Assembly: GCA_030765065.1 (NCBI GenBank)
Contig: CM060977.1
Coordinates: 93,079,795 to 93,143,794, forward strand
Direction of reading: 5' to 3'
DNA from: Deroplatys truncata
Taxonomy: Eukaryota; Arthropoda; Insecta; Mantodea; Mantidae
DNA length: 64,000 nucleotides
Shown: piece after piece, positions 53,430 to 64,000 of the stretch
How positions within the stretch are numbered: the first letter of the stretch is position 1
How the letters are laid out: each line of letters starts with the position of its first letter
Notes under the pieces: model-generated
Database searches by the model: none
Seen by the model: only the letters and a program-made list of their open reading frames with translations
Told to the model about the DNA's origin: nothing
Made by a program: the position numbers and the translations under genes

Positions 53430-54200
53430 TCACATGACTTTCTTCGCCCTCTATCGTTTATTAGTCTATATAAACTATTCCTACTAAAGCTTATTTTGCT
53501 GTCTACTACATTTTAATCCAAATAAACCTTTGCAGAAATAGCTACATTACACATTTCGTTATAGATACAAACAGAACAGGGATAGTCAAATATTTAGGAA
53601 CTGGACGCTATAGGCTGGTCTTAAAATTCCGTATTCTTTCTATGCCACCGCGAGAAATATCTGAATGTCGATAGGACTTAAAAGAGTGACAAAGCATTGA
53701 ACAATTCAAATAATTAACGGATATCTCGGAAATGGCTGATGCCACAAAAAATTATTTGAAATAAATTGTGTACTTTAAAGAGATCTACATTTTTTTTAGT
53801 AATACTAGACTATACAAAATTTCTTCAGAATGAAGAGGATTTCACAGGCTGTTTCCAGAAAATTCAAGGTATAAACTTACATTTTTATGTAAACATAAAT
53901 ATATGGTATTTTTATCAAAATCGTTAGGACCGTTTTTAAGAAAATAAATTTCGAAAAACGTTCTGTGTGAGGGGTTGTTGGAGTGGGGAATTTTCTTGAA
54001 CCTAAATAATAACTTTGGTATTTATCCATTTTTCGTTTTTGAGTTATGCTTTACACACACCCACTCAGACCTTTTCCCAAGAACGTTTTATTTTTAACTC
54101 AGGGGCCTCAAAATGTGTGTTTCACTTGAAATCACGGTAACAAATTTTAGGGTGGAATACAGTACTTTCCCTTCTTATGTATGCAGTAGGGAAAGTAAAT
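53430..54200 (+). repeat. Family A repeat, plus copy
   Basis: From ATGACTTTCTTCGCCCTC to ATGTATGCAGTAGGGAAAGT. Landmarks GGATATCTCGGAAATGGCTG, AATCGTTAGGACCGTTTTT and TTTTCGTTTTTGAGTTATGC are all present. Confidence 0.75.
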
Positions 54201-54484
54201 ACTATATTATTCCACATGCAGTCCTGGTCATCCACTTTCGCTAATCCGACTTGGTCGGCAGGAAAAAAACAATCGTAAAAGAATCACAAATTGTTGAACA
54301 TGAATGAGAAACTAGCGTTCGCGCTTTTGGAACTACACCAATAATTGAACCCTGCCACCCACCAGACACAATGCTACACCAATCCACTGTGATTGTTACA
54401 AAACTGAAATAGCGTAACCTTGTTCGGTTCACAATACTGTGCATATTTTTACTGTGTAGTAAAGTTTGTGTTTATTTACATACA

Positions 54485-55064
54485 TAAGGTGTACCATTTA
54501 AGTTGAGGCTGTACAATATCTCCGAAGGTAAGCGTTGTAGAAAGAAATGTCTTTTATAAAAGTTGTTTGATATTATGGGGGAAAGTAAATGCCATTAGTC
54601 ATGCTGTGTTTGGAGGACGTTATGATGGTCATTTTAGGGTTAATGGGAACCTAAATTTCGATGTTGTTTTCTTATTAGAAAATGATTTATAAAAAGCTGT
54701 TTATTTTGTGATGAATAAGGAAACAAAATAAAAAATATTGTTTCTCAATTACGAAACATAATTTCGCTCTTCATACACAGCCATTCAGAATTTTCATTGT
54801 TATTTATGTTGGTGTAAGAAGAAATGCAAAGTGTTTTATACGAATATTAGTTTTTACGAGGAGTGAGAAAACTACATAAAAATGTATGTACCCATTTAAA
54901 AAAGAATTAAATTGACCCTAAAATGACCACCACAACGTCTTCGAAACAAAACACGACTAATGGCATTTACTTTCCCACATAATACCAAGCAACCTTTAGT
55001 CATTTTCTACAAGGCTTAGTTTTGGAGATGTTGTACAGTCTCAATTTAAATGGTCCATCCTGTA
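54485..55064. mobile_element. MITE-like element with long terminal inverted repeats
   Basis: About 170 bp at the left end (GGTGTACCATTTAAGTTGAG, through GTAAATGCCATTAGTC to GGTCATTTTAGGGT) recurs inverted at 54912-55062. It is bounded by TA on both sides. No transposase inside. Likely a foldback or Tc1/mariner-type MITE. Confidence 0.7.
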
Positions 55065-55381
55065 CATATCCTGTTCTGTGGTGCGTTGTGATGGCTTCAA
55101 AGAGGGAAAAAGTGTCTTCCTCATGGGAGAAAAACTAAAAGCTTTGAAGAGATTGAACAAATATGAAGTGGTACAGCGTTATATCGTAGGAAAAGCGACC
55201 TTAGAATGGAAAAGCAACCAACAGGAGATAGAAGAGTGGTGTTCCGAGCAAGGACCACTAGCGTATGCAGTTTCTACTTTCTCTGCCACGTAAATAGGTA
55301 GAGAAGGTATTCTTTTCCACTCAAAAATTCGATACCGAGATTTCACCTGAAATACATTTCTTGAGACCCCTCAATATAGAA

Positions 55382-55648
55382 TCATAATAGCCTCTAATTC
55401 CTGAGGTCACGGGTTCAAACCCGGCGGAGGGCGATTGATTTTTTTTCAGGCGTAAAAATCCTTAGCATAGCTTCCTTCGGAAGGAAGTAAAGCCGGTGGT
55501 CCACGTGTCATAGATTTACGGCGCGTAAAAAAGCCTCAAGCCTGATAAACAGGCCTCTGAACAAAATTACCGGTCTTTCACATCCAATATAGAATGGGAC
55601 GCTAAGGACCACAGTAGTTAAAGAGCGTTCATAAATAAAACTCAATTT
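55382..55648 (+). repeat. SINE S1 with 13-bp target duplication
   Basis: B-box-like GGGTTCAAACCCGGC, then the complete S1 body to CCAATATAGAATGGGACGC and a short tail. The flanking CCTCAATATAGAA is duplicated at 55369-55381 and 55649-55661, consistent with LINE-type target-primed insertion into the family A copy. Confidence 0.85.
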
Positions 55649-56284
55649 CCTCAATATAGAAAAAGCTCCGTGTATGTACGCGTGCGTCTGTGAACAGCAT
55701 AACTAAAAAATGAAAAGTCGGATAAGCACTAAAATTGGTGTTTAAGTTTAGTACCTTCCAGCGATGCGACACGAGGATTTTAAAAAATCCCCACCCCAAA
55801 CCGCTCTTTTATAAATCTGTGATTAGCGCCGCAGATTTCTGAGCATTGACCATAAAATACTCCTTCCATCTTATTCCTCTATTATTAGAAGAACAGTAGA
55901 AAGCGGTACCGGTACAGGATGAACAGTTTAATGTTTATTTAAAATCAAATAAATACATAATCTGTTTTTAAAATTAAAAAAAAAAACATGTAATATTCTT
56001 CGAAATTTTTGATTATCTAAAAATGCCTCTAAGATTTCGATTAAATACCACATATTAAAGATATTTACATAACAAATAAGGTGTGTATCTTGAAAACTTT
56101 CTCGGAATAGCCTTTGAAGACGTTTTCATTCGGAAAGAATTTTGTATAATCTTATATGACTAGTAAACGTTAAGCGATAGACGAAAGCACACTGCACAAA
56201 AGAGGTAGATCTCTTTAAAACACACAATTTATTTCAAATAACTTTTTATGCGTCGTCAGCCATTTCCGAGATATCCATTATTAG

Positions 56285-57180
56285 CCTTCAGACTGCTATG
56301 CGGGGTCCACCTGTACCCCAGTGTTAAACTTTCTAGTTTTTATGAGTGGGATATCTAATTTAGAATTTTGAAATTTTTATAATGTGTTACAAATTTAATG
56401 AGCTTTGTTACCATAAAATAGTTCCATAAATTTTTCAACAAATACAATTGTAAAAAAGTAAAGTATAACTTGGGGTCCTCTTGGACCCCTAATAACGGTT
56501 TATATGTCGTACAATTTTATGCATCTTGAGAGTTTTATGTTGGCTGGCTTTCAGTTATTCTAGAATGGATTGTTGGTTTGAAATTGTGTGCAAACAGTTC
56601 AGTACTCTCCTAATGTACATTGTAAGATTTAGTCATGTCGAAACGGAATAGTGAAGGTTTTAAAAGGCCGATGTTAGTTATGTCCAAGAAAAAATGAAAC
56701 TAGAAGAAAGTGTGAGAGTTGCAAGAAATTAATTTGCGATACCTACTGTAAGGAACTGCAGAGAGTAGTGTGTCTTGGATGTTAAACTAGTGAACATGAA
56801 TTGTAAAACTCCAGGTAAAAATCTTAAACGGTACTAGTGATTCATTGTATAAATGTTAAAATGCAGTTGTATATCCCATTGAAAAACAAAACTTAAAATC
56901 AAGTGAAAAATAGAAAATAAAACAAATTATTTCAACTAATGCGATATAGCTTGAAAATAAAAACAATGTTTTAATTTGTGGTTTGGTTGGTTGTTTGACA
57001 ATTCTATTTTTGAGGTACATTGTTGATAAAAAAAAGCTAAGATATCAGAATTGTTGTTTTAAAATGATTTTATTTGCTCTAAATACAACACACAATGACT
57101 ATATTGTGTTAATTCGAGTTTTCTGCCTGGGGTCCACTCTCTGTGGTTTAAGGAGGTACAAAAGTATAGTAGTCTGAAGG
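56285..57180. mobile_element. Non-autonomous piggyBac-type element
   Basis: 896 bp. Terminal CCTTCAGACTGCTAT and inverse ATAGTAGTCTGAAGG, with internal GGGGTCCACCTG/GGGGTCCTCTTGGACCCC motifs, are flanked by TTAG (left, one change from TTAA) and TTAA (right, 57181-57184). Removing it restores the uninterrupted family A sequence with a single TTAA. No transposase is encoded. Confidence 0.85.
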
Positions 57181-57425
57181 TTAATGGTTCGAATTGTTCA
57201 ATACTTGCCATGGCGATTTTCAATTGTTTCTCGCGATGTTAGGGAAAGAGTATGGAATTTTAAGGCAAGTGTGTTATCGCTACTCCCTTTGCTTCCATAA
57301 CGAAATTGAATGCAGATATTTCCAGAAAGGTTTATCATAAATAAAATTGAATAAAAGGAAAAATAAACTTTCGAAACAATTTGTATACCTACTAATAAAC
57401 AATAGAGTGTAGATAACATCATGTG

Positions 57426-57725
57426 AATGTAACACCCGGATTTTATAAAATGACAAATGTGTTTTGTCATTTTTAAATGTCTTGTTTCTTACTTTCTGCG
57501 TTCTTCCCTGTGTAGAAAGATTTTCTCTACCTCGCGGTTTTCCAATTATGGAACAGTCATTCAGAATAAAGAGGGCTTCAGAAGTTGGCCACAAAATTCA
57601 AGATAAAGATTTTATTTGCCTTGTAAATGTTTCAAGCATGTGTTATTTTAATCAAAATCTTGGAACCGGGTTTGAGATTAAAAATGTTCGCAGAAATGTT
57701 TCAAGGAAAGAGTAGTTTGGGATGA
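57426..57725 (+). repeat. Family A repeat, partial plus copy
   Basis: Shares the GTTTTCCAATTATGGAACAG..CATTCAGAAT and TTTTAATCAAAATCTT blocks, ends in GGAAAGAGTAGTTTGGGATG, and is then cut by the SINE that follows. Confidence 0.55.
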
Positions 57726-57729
57726 GGGG

Positions 57730-58250
57730 ACTCTGAGCGGAGTGGCTCAGGCGGTAAAGTCTGGCCCGCATTCAGGAGGTGGTGAATTGATTCCCGTGGC
57801 CGACCTTCCTAGCCTATGGGTTTTTGGGGTTTCCTCGGGTCGCTAGGTGAATGCTGAGAAGGATCATTACATCTTCCAAGCTTCTGTACCACCATTTCAC
57901 ATTCTGTATTCCCATTTCACTTCACCTTTCACGTACGTGGTCTCTTTCAGAGTTATAAGTGTCGGCAGGTGGTCTCAGAGTGTGCATGGCAGGGGAAAAG
58001 GATCCTCTCTAAAAGCCTTCGTCCCTCGAAAGAGGTGGCACCGGGTCCGGGCCCCCAGGGGATATGTAAGCCCACAGGGGGAAAAGGAGCCGGCTGCACC
58101 AGTGCTCACCCGGGGAGTTGAAATCTGGAAATGTTATGGACCCTGCCCTCTGCCTGTCATGCCGTTGGTCCGGCCGCCTTCTGTCTCCTCTCACCTCATC
58201 CCTCTCTCCCGGGGGCGCCCCGTCCGAGGCATAGGTGCAATATATCTATG
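57730..58250 (+). repeat. SINE S2-type, plus copy
   Basis: tRNA-like head GGAGTGGCTCAGGCGGTAAA at 57742, CCCGCATTCAGGAGG, then GGGTTTTTGGGGTTTCC. It appears to sit inside family A sequence, whose 3' half (GGGATTTTCTCGAAAATATT) resumes at about 58300. Confidence 0.55.
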
Positions 58251-58269
58251 GAGAGTCGACGTGCTAATT

Positions 58270-58402
58270 TTCACTTCGCGATGAATCCTAATCGTAGGGA
58301 TGAGGGGATTTTCTCGAAAATATTTGTATTGCATCCTTGGAAGATGTTGAAATTAAATACCAAGTTTGGTATTTAACAGAGTATTCGTTTTGGAGTTATG
58401 CT

Positions 58403-58449
<47 letters not shown>

Positions 58450-58540
58450 TACACATACACAGACATACGGACCTTTCTAAAAAAATCTTTTTAATACAGG
58501 GAGTCTAAAAACACGTTATTTCCGAAAGGTTATCAAAAGG
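58270..58540 (+). repeat. Family A repeat, 3' part, with (CT)n(AC)n tract
   Basis: GGATTTTCTCGAAAATATTT, AAATACCAAGTTTGGTATTT, TTCGTTTTGGAGTTATGC, then (CT)n at 58402-58428 and (AC)n at 58428-58450. Confidence 0.7.
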
Positions 58541-58544
58541 GTGA

Positions 58545-59425
58545 CTGATGATAGCTACTGAAGGTTGTCATCTGAGAGAGAGAGGGGGGGAGGGAGGGGA
58601 GGAAAGATGTGATACGGTAATTATTAACAGGAAAATATAAATACTAAAATGACGAAATTACCGTGAGATAGAGAAATAGTTGGAATAAATAATGTGTGTA
58701 CATTAAATCAAAGTATAGTGTAATATGCTCGAGTTGAAAAGATTGGTCCAAGTAAAAGGTCATTAGTGAGTCATGTTAAGCAAAGTCATTAGTTACACCC
58801 GAAGCAGCAAACACGTTGGTATAAAGATTATTGGAATGCAGTTAGAATTATACTTCAGTACGTTTCCAAAGTCACGTAGATCAGAATTTTGCAAAAGAGA
58901 AAGGGAATGAAATTCTGAGGACCAGGGAGGTACCCCATAGCAACAAGGTAACAGACAAACGTGTAAAAATTGGTGGGGTAGTTCTAAAGTAGGTGGAGCT
59001 TGAGTTAATATACAGGCGTGCAATCTAATCAGTCATACACTCTTTCGTGTAAATATTCGTTATTCTGGATACTTGTGACGACTCGTGTGTTATTTTAAGC
59101 GCTCAGTGACGCTCTGGAGTGAGTAGGATGTAGCGGCCATCGCGATTGATTTTACCGGTAAGCATTTTAAATATTCACGGCAATTTACGCTTCTAGTTTC
59201 TTCTATTGTGAAAGATTGATATTGTAGAAGTTAGCAGTGAATTTAAACTGGTGTTATCCTTTCACACCCGTCCACGCACCCTGAGAGAAGGATCTGATAG
59301 ACAACCACTGTAGCAGTAGAATCAACAGCAGGCATTGAAGCAAAGGATACAGCTTCAAAAAGATGACAACTAATACCCAGCTTCTGCTGATAAAGCATAT
59401 GCGCTGCTAAAATTGTGGCTGTATC
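58545..59425 (+). repeat. Family C dispersed repeat, copy 2
   Basis: Same orientation and block order as 42460-43395. Divergence is high, so the copies are old. Confidence 0.55.
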
Positions 59426-60400
59426 AAACAAGTATCTGGAAGCAGTATGTTTGTCAGGGTTAGCATACAATCGCCTCGCCTCATTCCCTTACTCTTTCAT
59501 CATCGCTCCAATTTGCAGTACGCAATTCTCTCGGATCAACTCTTGTAATTGCCTAACATAGAATTTTGCACATCCTTCATCAACGCTAAACAATTTTACA
59601 TCACTAAAACTAATTCCTAACCATGTAGATATATCACTGAGGTAGTATTTTGGATGTGTGTGTTTTAATTTACTGGACTACAGTATTTTATTCCTTGAAT
59701 TATCTTATAAAGTACAATAAATCTTTGTGTTCGACACAACAAAATTTGCGTTATATACGAGTAGTATCTGGCTCACCTGAGGTTGCAACATTAGTTATTA
59801 GAGGTGTGAAAATTATTAGACTGAAAGCCAAGTGTTGCTTGATTACTGCCTGAGGTTATGTCTTGAAGATATTGAAGTTTTAATGTGATAAGTTTCTTTC
59901 CACAATCAGAATTAGATACCTGTCTACATGAAAAAGTAGTCCAAAACTACAGAGACAAATTTTTAGTGAGTGGAGAAGTGTTTTTCTTCAATGAAATGGT
60001 TTACCAAAAAATTACCAATTCTTGCACTCAGTATTATCTCTGATAATCCAAAGCTATATTCTTGAAACGAAATATTAGATATTTTTTCTATGATGTGCGT
60101 TTTGTTCAGTGTGGATTTTTAAGACCTTGGGTTGGAAAAGCGATGTTTTACCAAGAATAATTACTAAAGCAGAACAGTTACAGGAGGAAAAGAAATATTC
60201 ACAAAGGAAAATAGCGGATAAGCGTTCCCATTTTGTGTTGATTTAATTTTATACATTTCAACATAGTTTCCAAATACAGAACTAACTATTATATCTGAAC
60301 ATGTATTTGAGTCTACCAACTCGAATGATGAATTAATTAATTTCAGTTACCTCCCGTTCATTCTTTATTTAACTTTTGTGCAATGGTCTAGAGGACTTTT
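59426..60400. other. Unassigned flanking DNA
   Basis: No gene or shared repeat recognised. Confidence 0.35.
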
Positions 60401-60402
60401 TA

Positions 60403-60545
60403 AGACCGAGCAGGATGGCTCAGGGTGTAAAGTCTGTGGTCCGCATCCGGAAGGTCCCAGCTTCAAATCCCGAGGCCTAACCAATCTGACTGGGATTTTT
60501 CGTGGTTTTCCTCAGCTACCTAGGTAAATACCGCACTGGATATTT
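60403..60545 (+). repeat. SINE S2 head
   Basis: AGGATGGCTCAGGGTGTAAA, GTCCGCATCCGGAAGGTCCC and GGGATTTTTCGTGGTTTTCC match the S2 head and first body block. The rest is lost. Confidence 0.6.
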
Positions 60546-61770
60546 AACACGGCCCAAATTATACGTTGTCTTAAAAAATAGTAACAATTAAAGTAGATCG
60601 TAATAGCGAATGCTCAATCCGCAGGCAATGAAGGCAGGCAGACTGGACGGCACTCTAATGCCATCTGCCTGGCACGTGTAGAAGCAGTGATACAGTTTAC
60701 CTAGTATTAAGGCTTGTGTGGGACAAATGACAAAGTAGCATGGTATGGTACAGGGGTAAGACCTAGAAAGCTAACTGTACGCCACACACCGAGCCACGTG
60801 GTATCTCCTAACAGATCCGTCGCGATATGACCACATAATTAAAGCGACGTAAAATAGAGAGAGAAGGAAAATATATAGGTTATTTTCCCCTTTTAATCCT
60901 CCCCTTTGCTCTTGTAAGTGAAATTTCGTATTGGCTAGTATTAATAACGTTTATAAAAATCCCCTAATATTCACGCAAAATAATGTGAAATATCAGCGGA
61001 ACGTCTGACTTCCTTAAAATCCTACTGACAGTCTTCTAACTTCTGGAAATACTGCATCACCTATAAGCACTCCTTGTTGGTGGAACAATCATTGGCCGGA
61101 ATGGTCGAGTAATTTGTTAGATAATTACAGAACTTCACATAGTACGGAAAGCCTTAACATGCGAATATGAAGATTCTGCACTTGCACGCAATCAAGTTAA
61201 CCTCTTTGGAAAAAACTCAGTCTACAGCCATAGAGAAAAATAACCTTTTCAGTTGTTAATTATAAAATACTGGTTGACTGATTTACAATAACATTTTTCT
61301 CTCTCTTTATAGAATCATTTAGCATACCCTGATAACGAAATTTTACTTTCATGGGGATTCTTAGAAGATTTTGGCATTCAGAAAATTCAGTGCGAACAAG
61401 TATGGAATTATAATAAACATTATTGACTGTTTCATTGCACACACTTCTACAGTATTTGATAAATGGAAATTAAAAAGAATAAATATAACGTATGATTTGT
61501 ATTGTCATAAACAGCATCAATTGTCGCTTTTTAAGCCAAGTCTACCGTTTGCTTAAGTGCTAAATCATGGCCAACTATGCATGTTGTTTGGAATGAGATT
61601 TAACAAGCTAATTATTACTGGCTTTTAACTACACTGGTCTTATCGGCGGCCTATCCTTTGGAACGTATTGCCTCGGTACTGTTGTCGTTGGGTTTCTGGG
61701 ACTTTCTGGGTTTTAATCATTAGATCACACTTAATTCACACTCTCGTTTATACTTCCAGATTCCCCACTC
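60546..61770. other. Unassigned flanking DNA
   Basis: No gene or shared repeat recognised. Confidence 0.35.
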
Positions 61771-61789
61771 CCACCCCTCAGCCTGAATT

Positions 61790-61860
61790 CCGGGAATCCC
61801 GGAACCCGGGACCTCTCGCACAGCAAGCAAGTGCTCTACCGACTGAGCTACGGGACCAGG
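61790..61860 (-). pseudogene. tRNA-like sequence (pseudo-tRNA or SINE head)
   Basis: The minus strand reads GTCCCGTAGCTCAGTCGGTA then GAGCAC, a good A box, and GAGGTCCCGGGTTCC. The B-box region is altered (GGTTCCGGGATTCCC) and cloverleaf pairing is poor, so a functional tRNA is unlikely. No CCA-adjacent end or terminator run was identified. Confidence 0.5.
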
Positions 61861-62179
61861 CATATCTTTTTCCAACAATGCTGCACCTCGAATAGTGTAG
61901 GCCAATAAGAATGTATGAATGAGTTCACTGATATGATTAATTCTTGCATTGTTTGATATAGCTAATGTATAGCAAAATACCCAAGCGTTTGCTGATTCCC
62001 TATACTACGCACTAACACAGTACACGCGGCGCGTGCGCGTAGACTGTCTATGACGTATGCGACGGAGAGAGTAGAAATGATTCTCCCTCTTGCTTTCAAC
62101 TGCCGGTTGGAGTCTCTCTATCAGGCCAACTCAAGCGTTTTAATTTCCTCTGATCCAGGCAAATTTGCCCTATCGCGCT

Positions 62180-62690
62180 TAAATAAATGTTACTTCAAAA
62201 AGCTTATTTGGAACCAATTGTGTGTTTTAGAGACATCTGTGCACTAAGTTTTCGCCTATCGCTCAGCGTTTACCGGTTATACAAGATTATACAAAATTCC
62301 TTCCAAATGAAGAGAACTACACGGGCTATTCCGAGAAAATTGGAGACATACATTTTATTTGTCATGTAAATATATTTAATATGTGGATTTTAATCAAAAC
62401 AGTTAGCCATTTTTGTGAAAATCAAAAATTTCTATAAATGTTTCATATAAGGGGTAGTTGGGGTGGGGATTTTTCTTGAAAAATCTGCGTATCGTATCTT
62501 TGAAATATACTAAACATTTGCTTTTGGGTTATGTTGAGACACACACGAAATTTTCATGTAAAACTTTCTTTTTTGGATTCAGGGGTCCTCAAACTGTGTG
62601 TATTTCCGGTGAAATCTCAGTATCAATTTTTTGGGCGACATGTAATAGCTTCTCTACTTACTATGTATGTAGCCTACAGCTATACCTGTC
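62180..62690 (+). repeat. Family A repeat, partial plus copy
   Basis: GCTCAGCGTTTACCGGTTAT, AAATTCCTTCCAAATGAAGA, TTTTAATCAAAACAGTTAGC, TCCGGTGAAATCTCAGTATC and a final CTTACTATGTATGTAG. The poly-CA tract is very short here. Confidence 0.65.
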
Positions 62691-62734
62691 TGAATATTTT
62701 ACAATACTATAGTCAGTTTCAAAATAGCTATTTA

Positions 62735-63966
62735 TACAGGATGTATCTTTATTGGTGTCATCTATTTGGGAGAGGTGTTCCTGAAATCAAAACAGTAAAA
62801 AAGTTTCATATGTACATGGGTCTCAAAATCAACCGTTTCGTGTTATAGGTCAAGGAAGATGTATTCCATGAGTGAACAGACGGATATGCACTACTCGTAT
62901 GGCCGTGCAGACGTGAACTTGATGCAGAAAGGTACCCTGACAGGTCGTTACCGTGTGCAAGAACATTCGCACGAATTCACATAATCTTGAGGGAAAATGG
63001 CGCATTTGAGAGGAGTACTAAGGATGTTGGGAGACCAAGAGCGGTACGAAGCATTGAGCTTGAAGAACGAATTCTTCGTACTGTGGATGCAGATCCATTA
63101 CAAAGCTCAAGACGTATGGCTGTAAGGGAAAGATTTAGTAATATGACTATCTGGAGAAGTTTGTATAAAAATCTTCTGTAACCGTATCACCTTCAACGTG
63201 TGCAAGGATTAAATGAGGTGGACTTTGAGCCAAGAAGACTTTCTGTCAACGCACGTTACAGCAGTGCGCTGTGTTTATCAATTTCCTAGCCTGTATCTTA
63301 TTCACGGATGAGGCTGGTTTTACTCGCGACGGCATCTTCAATTTTCATAACACTCAGAACTGGGCGTTTGAAAATCCTAATGAAGTAAGACAGGACAACC
63401 ATCAATAGAGATTCTCTCTCAACGTTTGGAGTGGAATTATTCATGATCACCTTATTGGTCCTACTTCTTCCCTCCGCGTCTGAATGGACAAACCTATCTC
63501 CAGTTTCTCAGAAATGAGTTGCATCGCTTAACTAATAATGTGCCTCTGGACATCATCCAACGAATGTGGTTTTTACACGATGGTGCTCCAGCTCATTTCA
63601 GTATGATAGTTTGTACGAGGGGGACCCATTGCATGGCCTGCTCGATCGCCTGATTTGAATCCAATAGATTTCTTCGTCTGGGGACATCTGAAGCTCTTGG
63701 TTTATGCGACTCCTGTACCTCATGTTGACTGGATTTGACCAAATACGAAACACGCCAGGAATTTTCAGCAGAGTACGCCAGAGCAGACTTACTGCATGCA
63801 TCGAAGCAAGAGGAAGCCACTTCGAGAAATGTTTGTAACTTTGGATTTTGTTTTGTAACTCGAAATAAATGATTTTCAATCCCGTGTTCATATGAACGTT
63901 TTTTACTGTTTTGATGTCAGGAACACGTCTCCCAAATACATGACACCAATAAAGATACACCCTGTA
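62735..63966 (+). mobile_element. Tc1/mariner-superfamily element with about 110-bp TIRs, decayed
   Basis: The ends TATACAGG..GTATCTTTATTGGTGTCAT match each other inverted over about 110 bp (62735-62845 and 63857-63966), with TA at both sides. It encodes a broken transposase on the plus strand. Confidence 0.85.
62880..63850 (+). pseudogene. Transposase pseudogene inside the 62735-63966 element
   Basis: The N-terminal HTH part is open at 62987-63181 (RPRAVRSIELEERILRTVD). Later pieces, in shifting frames, read HNTQNWAFENPNE, NGQTYLQFLRNELHRL and MWFLHDGAPAHFS. The last contains the second catalytic D of the DDE/D triad. At least two frameshifts and several stops make it inactive. Confidence 0.8.
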
Positions 63967-64000
63967 TAGCTTTAGCTTTTAGTCGAATAGGCGTTCAAAA

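Larger units (their letters stand above)
55277..57425 (-). repeat. Family A repeat, minus copy, interrupted twice
   Basis: Segments at 55277-55381, 55661-56284 and 57181-57425 are consecutive parts of one minus copy. The gaps are a SINE S1 and a piggyBac-type element. Landmarks: inverse TTTCTCTGCCACG, ATTCGATACCGAG, AATGAAAAGTCGGATAAG, GTAAACGTTAAGCGATAGAC, CCATTTCCGAGATATCC. Confidence 0.75.

Noticed and set aside
61790..61860. Functional tRNA gene
   Set aside because: Good A box but altered B box and poor cloverleaf; more likely a SINE head or tRNA pseudogene.

Overview
The window is a repeat-rich, AT-rich animal genome segment, most likely from an arthropod and probably an insect with a large genome. 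It carries one almost complete Maverick/Polinton element (virus-like DNA transposon, adintovirus-like). I base the host guess on the mix of Tc1/mariner, hAT and piggyBac-type elements, tRNA-derived SINEs, LINE fragments and solo LTRs, and on the absence of any convincing cellular gene. I cannot name the species.

The Polinton runs from 8490 to 28031 (19,542 bp). It is bounded by terminal inverted repeats of 159 and 150 bp and flanked by a perfect 6-bp target duplication, GCCCCA (8484-8489 and 28032-28037). All recognised genes lie on the + strand. In order they are: protein-primed DNA polymerase B (14816), A32-like packaging ATPase (18599), a small basic protein with a hydrophobic tail (19414), an acidic/basic unknown (19782), a DDE integrase with C-terminal chromodomain (20199), the jelly-roll minor capsid protein (21251), a basic amphipathic virion-type protein (22273), the major capsid protein (22704) and an adenain-type protease (23987). 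The core genes overlap by 1-4 bases or abut, and the catalytic motifs are intact. The element therefore looks able to replicate, package, mature a capsid and integrate.

Right of the protease is an accessory region: an apparently spliced gene with a PC4-like ssDNA-binding pattern (24646-25498), a tandem repeat block (25612-26360), and four overlapping small genes (26437-27710) with their own TATA/initiator. They encode a zinc-ribbon-like protein, a CxxC protein, a candidate OB-fold protein and an unknown. The left arm (8649-14150) has no intact gene. It holds a duplicated module with phased ATTGG boxes, each copy ending in a decayed piece of the OB-like gene from the far right end. It also holds tandem copies of an abundant host repeat, called family A here.

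The flanks (1-8483 and 28038-64000) are layered mobile DNA. Family A (about 0.85 kb, ends resembling CTTTCTCTAC/GTAGAGAAAG) occurs many times. Other items are SINE families S1 and S2, a Tc1-like element inside family A (30202-31485), a mariner (36911-38217), a hAT remnant with 8-bp duplication inside a LINE (40246-41986), a Tc1-like remnant (46060-47000), a LINE reverse-transcriptase/RNase H fragment (50000-50425), two inverted solo LTRs of one family (34079-34980, 52325-53198), a long-TIR MITE (54485-55064), a piggyBac-type element at TTAA (56285-57180), and a Tc1-like element with about 110-bp TIRs (62735-63966). Several insertions are nested, which gives a relative chronology.
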